Under the pieces are notes generated by a model. It was not told the origin of the DNA, searched no databases, and was given only the letters and a program-made list of their open reading frames with translations. 64,000 nucleotides of DNA, taken from Albugo candida (lineage: Eukaryota > Oomycota > Peronosporomycetes > Albuginales). This document shows, piece after piece, positions 54,743 to 64,000 of the stretch (its first letter is position 1; every line of letters starts with the position of its first letter). The stretch covers positions 62,001 to 126,000 of the forward strand of contig JBDOQK010000025.1 in assembly GCA_040437565.1 (NCBI GenBank). The letters are read 5' to 3'. The position numbers and the translations under genes are program-made.

Positions 54743-56886
54743 GTAGTACGATACAGTTGTTTTCTGATATATCTATAGAGTTGGCGTTGAGGCCTGGGCT
54801 GCACAAACATCAGTTCACTAACGCGAGGCAATACAACTGTAAACGTACGACGTGGACTGATCTACTAAAAAGACAAGGATCAATGAACTGATACGAAAGA
54901 GATCCGTCAAATGAAAAGAAGTATCTTCGTGGATTAAATTCGACCGGATTTGCGAGGAAGAGTTTGGACATGCTTGTGCACAGCAATAGACACTTTCAAT
55001 TCCAATCGAATCCAGGATGTGAGGAGTTGCAAGTCGACTTTGAATGGGTATGCGCATGGGAAGGTCAGATACTTATATAGAGAACGAATACGGACAAATA
55101 AGATACAAGTCTGGGCAAGCCATTTCATTGCGAGTATCAATGTGAACAAATATATCACTTTTTATTCTTTCGAATGCGAAAGAGAAATTGAGAGAACGAA
55201 ATCTGAAATGGTTATATGTTGGAGAGATAAATCGGACTGAGTTGTCATCCCAGAGAAGCTCCATCTGAAGAATAGAATACAGATACATTCGCTACGACTG
55301 ACAAACTAACATCGTATTTGTGCAATCAGTGCTGGACGAATAATCCGGTAATCTTTCGAATGAGCTTCCGTCTAGATTTGCAGTCAGAGAGATTCGTGAA
55401 CTATATGCTACATAAGAAGGATGATGCCACTCAAAGTAGAGGGCATCCATCAATCATCAAGAATCTATAAGATGCGTTTAAGAAGCTCAGTAAGAGCTAC
55501 TACAGATTGTATATGCAGAGGTGATGCACTAATATTCTCGAAATTCCTACCAAGATCAAATCAAAACGATCAAACTCCGTAATTAGAGATCTCAATGAAG
55601 TTGGCTATCGACTGCGCACATGTGATCAGGTCAACGTGCTCCTCGGAATTTCTCTTTTCTAAAACCAAATTTCTGACAGAACAGAAGATATATACGCTCA
55701 TCGAGTTGTATTGAGCGACATATCGGATGCCAATCACAATCACGCAGCGTTTCGACACAAAAGAGAACGACGCATGCGATCTGTGCTCGACGGATTCACC
55801 TCTATGACCGTGACTTTCTCGGTCAAACGGTATCAGAGTTTAGGCATTCAGACGACAAGAGTAAGACTTTGATATCACACGATTGGCCTCACCATGCCAG
55901 TTTAAGCGCAGCTCATTACGCTAATGAATTACGATATTGCATGGCTTGCGTCCAAAGCGGCTATTTTGTAGCTGTCTCAGTTACCTCTATGGCTCATATG
56001 AGAACTGACGCTCGATGAGGCTAGGATACCCTGAACTATCGTCCATCACATGATAAGGAATTCCATGCCATCAAAGCGTTCTTGAGAGAAGTAGTGGAAC
56101 TAGTTTCAATGCCTGCCAATTGATATGACCTGCGTGTCCTTGGATGCTGCATCATCTCATAGTCTCGCCTCAGCTCACTAAAACTTCGATGAATTTTTCA
56201 CGATACCAGCGTTACACATTGCTGCAGTCGCGTTACCCGTTCTAATGCATCTCCCGCAATTCTTCGTGCATCAACGGGATCGTAGTTGCTTAATATTGAA
56301 AAGGATGTTACAGCTTTTCTACCAGCATGAAATAGCACGCCGCAAGACCGATTTCTGAGGCCAAGTTGCTGAATCATTACAGCACGATAAGACAAATCCT
56401 TCTGTACCCTCTTCATGCTTCGAATCTGTGATACTCTGGGCCCAGAAACCTATGGTAGGCGTATGACTACGTCTGGTCATATTATGCGCTGCAGAATTGA
56501 TTCCTCGACAGGTGTGTCACGCAAATCTCAAAAGACTAACGTCATTGAATGAGTTCCTTCAATGGTTGTCGTTTGAGTGAATTCCCCTCCAATCATTCTG
56601 TATATGATGTTATCGTATCGCTGTAGTCCTGACTGATAGGCGTAAGAACCAGATGCGCTTGATCCAAGCCTATTTTCGATTCAACTCGTACATTGACGAT
56701 CCTTGATCCAAAGTGTAAGCTTCAGGTTCGCTGTAATAAGCCTTCATGCCAAGAATTGCAAAGCGGCACAACAATCTCAATCAAAATTCTTAGATGGATT
56801 TAAAATTGTGATCTTATTCGTGAACATTTGTCGCTGTTACGACTACATCTGTGTAATCTCACACCATCCTGCTTGATTCTTGGTTT

Positions 56887-57266
56887 TTATATAGTCATAA
56901 ATGGGTGAAGATGTACTTGAAACCTGCATGTCAGCTCTCCATGCAGTAGTTGACTCTATAGATTCCCTATCTGGTCCAATAAACACAAACTGCTCGACGC
57001 ACATACTTGTCTTCAATACTTCGCCANNNNNNNNNNNNNNNNNNNNNNNNNNNNNNNNNNNNNNNNNNNNNNNNNNNNNNNNNNNNNNNNNNNNNNNNNN
57101 NNNNNNNNNNNNNNNNNNNNNNNNNNTTATATAGTCATAAATGGGTGAAGATGTACTTGAAACCTGCATGTCAGCTCTCCATGCAGTAGTTGACTCTATA
57201 GATTCCCTATCTGGTCCAATAAACACAAACTGCTCGACGCACATACTTGTCTTCAATACTTCGCCA
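56887..57266. repeat. 140-bp direct repeat across a gap, probably false
   Basis: 56887-57026 equals 57127-57266 around gap 57027-57126. Confidence 0.88.
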
Positions 57267-57516
57267 TTCCTTGCTGGCATAAACCGGGCACCCAGGTTCG
57301 TACCAAAAAGCGTACAACTTTGCTGTTTCACTGTCCATGAGACCTGTATGGGCCATGTCTGGTTGACTACAAGGCATAAATCGTCCCAAGTTGTCGGTGA
57401 CAAGTTTGCTTAACCACATTCCTGGTATACGGGATTTTGATCCCATCGGTTAGTGGATCGATCTTTCATGTCTGATACTTCTCAAGGAGGCATAAAATTG
57501 ATCCAAAAAGTGAATG

Positions 57517-57978
57517 TGAGGTCCGATATCGGATCAATTGATCCAAGTTTGGAGAAGCATTGATGATAAACCTTTTATGAGATTCTTTGGATCCACCCAC
57601 ACTCGCATGAGTACGCAGTATAGACGGACGTGAAATGGCTGACCGGATATGCGATGCATATGACTTCTGTAGTTCAGAGTAGCAAATTGGAGATCGCNNN
57701 NNNNNNNNNNNNNNNNNNNNNNNNNNNNNNNNNNNNNNNNNNNNNNNNNNNNNNNNNNNNNNNNNNNNNNNNNNNNNNNNNNNNNNNNNNNNNNNNNTGA
57801 GGTCCGATATCGGATCAATTGATCCAAGTTTGGAGAAGCATTGATGATAAACCTTTTATGAGATTCTTTGGATCCACCCACACTCGCATGAGTACGCAGT
57901 ATAGACGGACGTGAAATGGCTGACCGGATATGCGATGCATATGACTTCTGTAGTTCAGAGTAGCAAATTGGAGATCGC
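57517..57978. repeat. 181-bp direct repeat across a gap, probably false
   Basis: 57517-57697 equals 57798-57978 around gap 57698-57797. Confidence 0.88.
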
Positions 57979-60794
57979 TATTTGCTGAGAAGGTTGCGAA
58001 GAGTTTTGTAGATTGTGTCAAGAGCTGCTGATAAGGGTGATGAGGTAGGCCGCATATTGCACAAAAACGACTCGAGGAATAGGAGACAGTAAAATGGAAT
58101 GAAATCACAAATCCTCTTTTGCCGGAGGAGAAATACAATGACCGCTGTTAAAAGAAAATGGAAGGAATTAGTACAGACGGAATCTGCTGCCAGTAAGAAA
58201 ATTTTTAGTTCCGCTTGGCGTGGAAGATTCCACTTTGACAATGATATGTAATCAGAATCACAGACAGCATATTGTTGATAATGAATGAGCGTATTTGCCA
58301 CTAATTGTGAAATGATGTTTTTTTTGACGAGTTATGACGACTTGCAAGGGATCACAGGAGAATGAGAGAGACCAGGTGTAGAATTCAGCTGAGTAATGCT
58401 AAGTAATAGTCATGTCTGGTGGTGACGAAATCTCCGAGAGATCAAAGAAACTCTGAATCAACAACTAATCCAATCGTATATGCTGCCACGCTCTCCGGCC
58501 TGAAATGGTGCTATCTCTATCTGCCCGGGAAGTACGAATCTCACTAAGATTTAGACAAGCATGGGAGAAGATACTTTTATTGAATACGTGTGACGCTGCA
58601 GCACAAAATGAATGCATTTGTGTCTTTCCTCAATGACATGAGACAAAGATTCACAGTACAGAATGCGTGGTCAGAAGGAAAAGTGACGCAGGTACTGAGA
58701 GCAATTACAAAAAGTCCTATCAGGAGGCGCTGTAGCTGAGTCAACTAAAACGTCAAGAAATCCGCTTTAGATGAATAGATGTCAAACTTATGGAATGATG
58801 CTGACAGGGATTGAAGACCTCTCATGGTGAAAGAGATCCGCTCTTCTTACGACTGCGACAAAAACAGCCGTCGTCGAATACCGATTGAGAATGCAGGAAA
58901 CGGGCGCAATTCGTGGTCATCGCTTACCGGGGAAAAACCATGGCACACTTGGAAGCATCTGTCGTTATTTGAGCGAATCAACTTATCATTGGATCAACTG
59001 ATCTAGTTCCTTAAGCAAAATGGACTGTTATGTAAGTGATGAAATCCACTTGGAGATGCGCAATTTGTATATAAAACTTAGCTTAGACTGTCACTGAACA
59101 ACAATATCATGCAGGTAGCTCCGAAAGATTCAATACAGAGATTAAACAAAAATCGTGTTTTTGGCGGTTCGAAGCACCTCGTTACGAGAATGTATGTGTC
59201 GAGTTGCAGCTCATTTTTGACTCAAAATGTGCTGATGATGCGGTTCCTCGGCATGAAGAAGTGTAGTTGCAATGCTGTTCAATGGTCTTACAAATGACTG
59301 GATACTCTGTGTAGCTTTGTAGGTGATTCAAAGTATCGTGCCGTAGCAATTGTCGATAATAATGCTGACCAAAATATTGCGTAAACTGTACTGTACAATG
59401 GGTAAAGACACAAGGGATGTGCACAGATATCCTATGAAAACGACTAGCTTATAGAAACGATTATGGTTTCAGGTGATGGTGAGCAAGTATCTATCATGAA
59501 TAGCGCTATATTCGATGTATTGTACGAGCATGTATTATATCGATACCAAAAGCATATGGGCACAATTTGCAGTATGTGCGATAGTGCCAAAAAGATTGCA
59601 TAATCACTGTCAGATATTTATTTGATACTGAGTTGTTATTGGTCATGCATATTAATTACGTCAGTATTTCCTTCCGTTACTTCAATATGTGTGGCCTTAA
59701 GATGAAAATCAACTTTTTATGAACTAAGATAAATTTGCTTTCGAGTGAGCGTTTTTAGCAGAGGTAGTAGTGGAATTCGGTCGACATCGCCAATTATGAT
59801 ACCTACATAGAGAATCGATCGAAGCTTTGCACTTTATTCCGTATGAAGGCGTCACTCTTCTCTGATTTGGGCACTGCTTAAACCCGAAACTTGCGTGGTT
59901 TCTCACCTGATAGTACAGCTCGTCATAATCATGGGCGTAATATAGCCCAGGAAAATCATCTATAACATGTTACATCCACTGTAGTAGGTGAGAGTGGCTT
60001 CTGTGACTCATGGAGACGAGTCAGATTCGCTGAACCTGAGTCCTTCGAACTGAACGCTGCTAAACGATCTTATGATTTCTGCTACAACTTATCCTGCGAT
60101 CGAATTAGCAAAGTATGAAAACCGGATCGTAAAAGCGCAAAAGCCTGACGATAGAGTGTATTCACAGCGATTATGAGTGGAATAGAATAATTCGTACTGA
60201 ATTACACGTCAGAACTCTATCTTTTTATTTCTTTATTGGGATGCCCTCATTACATCGTTGAGACTACAACGTCAGCCAGTTTTTTCACATTATTGCTAAT
60301 GAACACATCAACAAAGGTGTTTCGTAAATTGTGTGAACACCTTACCTAAAACTGACCTCCTGGACGTGATTGTGCACTGGCTGCCTGTGTATAGTGACCA
60401 TATACACGTCCTAAATCAGCTCAAGTGCTTTGTAGAAGGTACAGCTTACACTTCCAACATATGTGACCGCTCATGCTTCTACTTTGCTGTGCACCTGTAA
60501 CGTTACTTCTCTCGGTGTAGATGTCACAAAATAACAAGTGTTAAGACACGTCTTCATCACAAGCCGGAAGAGAATTTGCTGTGATTCAACGGTTCATTGA
60601 CTGCATTTAGTACTAAGCTCGTATAAGTATAGTCCAATTGGAAGATAAATAGTTTGGGCGATGTGTCTTATTCAAGCAAAGCTATTTATACTATTAATGA
60701 ATGCAGCTCAGGGGTCTGAGTATTATACTCACAGAATGATTGATTTTCCGTCAAAAGTTCTACGACACAATAGAAAGCGCTAAAGACAGCAAAG

Positions 60795-62612
60795 ATGGTT
60801 GAGATTTGCGAGTCAAGTGGAAGTACCGAGTATCAAATCACATGGGAAGGTGGTGATCTTGGTATTGCATTAATCCCTCTCGAAAAAGGCTCTGGAGTTG
60901 CATGCAGTCGTCTTACGAAGAAAGGATTTCCGATCGGCATCGAGCGTGTAAGCTGTGGAGATATTCTGCTGCTGATAAATGCAATCGATACGACCAACAT
61001 GACGTTTAATGATGTCGTCGCTCAGCTTCAGACTTGCGATTTACCAGCAACCCTCACATTTCGGAAGCCAACACTAGAAGCGGGTGATGCAATTGCACGC
61101 GGCGTGTCACAAGATAATGAATTGGACGGGAAGCGAAGCTTGCAGGGACCCACGAGTCCGCTTGGGTCGACTCCCTCACAACAGTATACTCAAAAGAAAA
61201 AAGGAAAAGGCTTTCGACCTTCTTCCCTATTTTACAAACCATCATTCACCATTCCAGCATTATCGGATGGGTTACGACCTAGTGGTAAGGTCATTGCGGA
61301 TGCTGATTCAGACGAGCTGAATTTTCTCAAAGATCTTGCCGATGCAAAGAAAGCCGTGGAGTCTGATGAGAATTTAGGAAAAGCGTCAGTCGTATCGAAT
61401 GAATTGGACGCAGAATCTTTTCACTCAACTGTATCCGAGGAAGCTAAAGAGCACACAGTTGCAAACTTGGATTTTGCTGAGGAAAATCGCCCTCGAATTT
61501 CGTCCGTTGAGTCTCAAAAAAGCGATGAGAGTGAGTTATTAGATATGGATCAGCCAAGAGAAGTGAGTTATGGTTCACCAGCGTCGAGTCATATGTTACC
61601 GTCTACACTATCGCTTCCTCCTCCTGTTCCGGTCGATGCGTTGAGAGACACACAAGGAAAGAAGACGCGGACTCTTTTACAAGAGTTATGTTCGAAAGGA
61701 GATGTGCGTGGCGTCGAGCTATATGATCGAGCAAATGGATTGGCGAAATTGATGGATCGTGAAGCTAAATTCGGCCAATCCAGTCTCCATCTAGCCGTAA
61801 AGAGTGGCAATCTTTCGTTGGTGAAATATATCGTGCAACATTATAATCCAATCAGCGAGGCGATCAAAACTCCAGATGAGAAAGGCAACACACCACTTCA
61901 TTTTGCTGCGACCAAATGTCCCGGGATGGTGTTACTCTTGCTACAAAACGGAGCCTGTGCGAGTGTTCCCAACGCACATATGTTAACCCCTTTAATCATA
62001 TCAGTCATCAAAAAGCCGGAGGATAACGTTATTATATCCCGGATGCTGTTGAAGTATGGAGCCAACCCAAACGATGTGTATGAAAACCAAACCATCATTC
62101 ACACCGCGATAGATATGCAGAAGACACAAACGGCCGGAGTGCTGGTACATGCTGGTGCAAAATTGGACTTTCTAGACACACTTGGACGCAACGTGTTCGA
62201 AAAAGTCGACCGTGGAACACTACGATTTCTTATTGCGCAAATCTATTTCCCTCCAAACGTCATCAGCAGTAAAGTACAGAAAGTGTGCATGCTTTGTAAT
62301 CAAAAACCAGCATTTACACAGCGTAAAGTTAACTGCACACATTGTGGACGCATTTGCTGTCCCGAGTGTGCTCCTTTAAGCACGAGCAGTCACCGGTTTC
62401 CATTAGGGTTCCCAGGGCGCATTCAGTCCGGTGCCGCGAACAACGAACAAAAGCGAGTTTGTAAAACCTGTTATAAGATTTTGAAGGAGAGGGATCCGGA
62501 GCCTAAGAAGGAGCAGAATAGATTTGTCCGACGGGTTATTGGGATCGAGTGGGACGAAGTTAACTCGGAAAAGCTCGTAAAACCTCGCGCAGCCGGACGT
62601 CGTGGCGAATAA
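60795..62612 (+). CDS. PDZ - ankyrin - FYVE-like protein, 605 residues
   Basis: Single exon from ATG 60795. Residues about 10-90 form a PDZ-like domain (GIALIPLEKGSGVACSRL, GDILLLINAIDTTNMTFNDV). A charged, Ser-rich linker spans 95-285. Ankyrin repeats occupy about 290-470 (GQSSLHLAVKSGNLSLVKYI, GNTPLHFAATKC, LLLLQNGACASVPN, LLKYGANPNDV, LVHAGAKLDFLDTLGRNV). A FYVE/PHD-type zinc finger lies at about 495-560 with paired cysteines: VCMLCNQK, QRKVNCTHCGRICCPECA and RVCKTCYK. FYVE domains bind PtdIns3P on endosomes, but the basic (R/K)HHCR motif reads RKVNCTHCGR here, so lipid binding is uncertain. Oomycetes are known for unusual FYVE fusions. A peripheral endosomal scaffold is the likely role, by inference. 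Confidence 0.85.
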   Translation: MVEICESSGSTEYQITWEGGDLGIALIPLEKGSGVACSRLTKKGFPIGIERVSCGDILLLINAIDTTNMTFNDVVAQLQTCDLPATLTFRKPTLEAGDAIARGVSQDNELDGKRSLQGPTSPLGSTPSQQYTQKKKGKGFRPSSLFYKPSFTIPALSDGLRPSGKVIADADSDELNFLKDLADAKKAVESDENLGKASVVSNELDAESFHSTVSEEAKEHTVANLDFAEENRPRISSVESQKSDESELLDMDQPREVSYGSPASSHMLPSTLSLPPPVPVDALRDTQGKKTRTLLQELCSKGDVRGVELYDRANGLAKLMDREAKFGQSSLHLAVKSGNLSLVKYIVQHYNPISEAIKTPDEKGNTPLHFAATKCPGMVLLLLQNGACASVPNAHMLTPLIISVIKKPEDNVIISRMLLKYGANPNDVYENQTIIHTAIDMQKTQTAGVLVHAGAKLDFLDTLGRNVFEKVDRGTLRFLIAQIYFPPNVISSKVQKVCMLCNQKPAFTQRKVNCTHCGRICCPECAPLSTSSHRFPLGFPGRIQSGAANNEQKRVCKTCYKILKERDPEPKKEQNRFVRRVIGIEWDEVNSEKLVKPRAAGRRGE

Positions 62613-62729
62613 GCCACAGTGTTTATGGCNNNNNNNNNNNNNNNNNNNNNNNNNNNNNNNNNNNNNNNNNNNNNNNNNNNNNNNNNNNNNNNNNNNNNNN
62701 NNNNNNNNNNNNNNNNNNNNNNNNNNNNN

Positions 62730-63159
62730 AGAAAGTGGTTGGGTGGAGCTATCTGCGTCTTTATATATGCCTTCCGTATTACCGTATCTACACACACGTG
62801 TCAAGGTGATCTCAGCTAGATCTGATTTTGAGTGTTTATATCCCGATTCTCCTCTTCGGTGGAAAGTTGAAGCTTTTAATCAAGAAATATTTCCAATCTG
62901 GGAAACACTGGATTCGATATGCTCATTACCAAAGCAGATTATCTCGGTCGGAGACGGACCAACTGAGCGAGAAGCTCTAATTAGTCTGAAAGGAAAAGCA
63001 AAAATAAATTGCCATGGTAAATCAATGAAACTTCTTCCTGCCCCCAAATTGAAGGAACTTTGTATGGAACTGGAGATTATCTTGTCGAATATGGATCAGC
63101 TCTGTACCTATGAAGGAGACTTGGATCTACAAATCTCATGGGACTCTATACACATGTAG
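62730..63159 (+). CDS. C-terminal part of a HAD-like protein of the protist type, 5' end in gap
   Basis: The open frame starts at the gap edge and ends at 63159. Motifs are KVISARSDFECLYPDSPLRW, RWKVEAFNQEIFP, then IISVGDGPTEREALISL and KSMKLLPAPKLKELCMELEI. I know this arrangement from HAD-superfamily-like proteins of protists and oomycetes, where the SVGD(S/G) segment corresponds to the acidic motif of the fold. About 143 residues are present. The start and N-terminal catalytic motifs lie in gap 62630-62729 or are missing, because the gap directly follows the FYVE gene stop with only 17 bp between. Confidence 0.6.
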
Positions 63160-63375
63160 GCGTTTGGAGTGGAGGAATTTGCCAACGTTACAAATCATTT
63201 GTACTTAGATATATACGTATAGTATCCTGATGGAAAATAATTTGATTGTAAACTTTTAATGTGTCAAACGGTTATGGATGCGGTTGTATTGAAATACTTG
63301 TAGTGGGTTTAAAATCGCTCTTTATTTTGTTTTTTGTTACGTGAATCACCCATCTGCAACCTGCACCGCGATCTC

Positions 63376-63888
63376 CTAATTGGCAGCGGCCAGCGCTGCT
63401 GCCAACGCTTGGTGAGTTTCTAGTCCGATTTGTGCGTCGATTTTCTCTGCGCTTCCATCGGCTGCAGTAGCCACAATCGATTTGTACTTGCTCAGACCGG
63501 CTTCAGCTGCATCTCGATCAATATCATCCAATTTGACCAATTCAACACATGCAATATCTGTAACCGAATCGGCATGGGTAAATGCGAACCCACCCGCAGT
63601 GAAGAATGTTTGTACATCTTTTTCCCGTTCCAAGTGTACTTTGATAAGACCAGGTTTCATCTGAGAAATGATTGGCGTATGGCCAGCAGTGACACCGTAC
63701 TCACCAACGGCTCCAGGAATTTGGATAAGATCCACTTTGGTTTCTTTGAATATACATTGATAAGGTGTCGAAAGATTCAAAGTGACTTTTTGAGGGGTAG
63801 AAGTCGTTGTCGAGGCTTCCGCCGCACGGCAGGAAACTGCATTGTGGAAAGCACGTTTGACGATCGCTCGGGATTTATGAAGCAACAT
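63376..63888 (-). CDS. ATP5F1D: Mitochondrial ATP synthase F1 subunit delta (bacterial epsilon homologue)
   Basis: A central-stalk subunit coupling the c-ring rotor to F1. The complete frame from ATG 63888 gives 170 residues, normal for the family. The N-terminus is a mitochondrial presequence (MLLHKSRAIVKRAFHNAVSC). The beta-sandwich domain shows VTLNLSTPYQCIFKETKVD, QIPGAVGEYGVTAGHTPII and MKPGLIKVHLE, followed by FFTAGGFAFTHADSVTDIA. The C-terminal helical hairpin is Ala-rich (HQALAAALAAAN). No intron. It converges with the HAD-like gene, 216 bp apart. Confidence 0.95.
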   Translation of the reverse strand: MLLHKSRAIVKRAFHNAVSCRAAEASTTTSTPQKVTLNLSTPYQCIFKETKVDLIQIPGAVGEYGVTAGHTPIISQMKPGLIKVHLEREKDVQTFFTAGGFAFTHADSVTDIACVELVKLDDIDRDAAEAGLSKYKSIVATAADGSAEKIDAQIGLETHQALAAALAAAN

Positions 63889-64000
63889 TATTGGGGGAAT
63901 GCCGCCGAATTAAAGTATGCGGCTAATATATACCGGTATTATACCGAAGTTATGCATTCAAGAAGTTTGCGATTTATATATCAAATTATCTAGGAAAGTT

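Larger units (their letters stand above)
53285..60794. other. Gene-poor 7.5-kb stretch
   Basis: I find no recognisable protein domain, tRNA or spliceosomal RNA. The best open stretches are a minus frame at about 57409-56843 (LKTSMCVEQFVFIGPDRESI; about 106 codons once the overlap at gap 57027-57126 is removed, no ATG), a minus frame from 58138 down to about 57517 (CAICGLPHHPY; no ATG-based support) and a minus 72-codon frame at 56416-56198 (DPVDARRIAGDALERVTRL). All are of unknown coding status. Overlaps at gaps 53883, 57027 and 57698 inflate the region by about 1.1 kb plus N. It may contain lineage-specific small genes or decayed ones. Confidence 0.4.

Noticed and set aside
58425-58475. Box C/D snoRNA-like segment (ggtgacga ... 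ctctga)
   Set aside because: The boxes are weak, there is no terminal stem and no guide complementarity I could establish; such motifs occur by chance.
1-64000. CRISPR array, phage, operon or bacterial defence island
   Set aside because: No spaced short repeats, no Cas-like genes, and the genes are spliced eukaryotic ones.

Overview
The window reads as nuclear DNA of a small-intron eukaryote, most likely an oomycete, and possibly a white-rust (Albugo-like) parasite. The evidence is indirect. Introns are uniformly about 50-66 nt with GT-AG ends. Intact housekeeping genes alternate with Ty1/copia debris. The gene set includes a PDZ-ankyrin-FYVE protein, a voltage-sensor-like nucleotide cyclase, a secreted-type sphingomyelinase and a possible oomycete-type LPMO. 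I cannot fix the species from the sequence alone.

Layout. 0-3.9 kb: a decayed kinesin on the minus strand, split by an unidentified insertion. 3.9-8.6 kb: a possible LPMO-like fragment, a decayed LRR-TPR gene and an apparently intact SNRNP27-type splicing factor (minus). 8.6-22.7 kb: a graveyard of broken Ty1/copia retrotransposons in both orientations. 22.7-48.5 kb: a dense block with an XMAP215/ch-TOG protein (minus), TRAP1 (plus), an HTH protein (minus), a mitochondrial TPR protein (plus), a neutral sphingomyelinase (minus), a hypothetical gene (minus), RFC3 (minus), methionyl-tRNA synthetase (minus), a long coiled-coil protein (plus) and a SPOUT1-type RNA methyltransferase (plus). 48.5-53 kb: the nucleotide cyclase (minus). 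53-60.8 kb: a gene-poor stretch. 60.8-64 kb: the PDZ-ANK-FYVE gene (plus), the 3' part of a HAD-like gene (plus) and mitochondrial ATP synthase delta (minus).

Assembly caution. There are 24 runs of exactly 100 N. At 16 of them the sequence ending on the left reappears on the right, usually identically, as if overlapping contig ends were placed side by side instead of merged. This makes false repeats inside several genes: the cyclase, XMAP215, methionyl-tRNA synthetase, the TPR protein and SNRNP27. Corrected protein lengths are given for host genes. In the kinesin region and at 8.7-9.2 kb the copies differ by a few percent, so those may be real repeats or haplotypes.

The intact genes cover microtubule growth, mitochondrial chaperoning and ATP synthesis, DNA replication, translation, splicing, lipid breakdown, cAMP-type signalling and membrane trafficking. 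I see no operon-like functional cluster and no CRISPR, phage or defence-type system.
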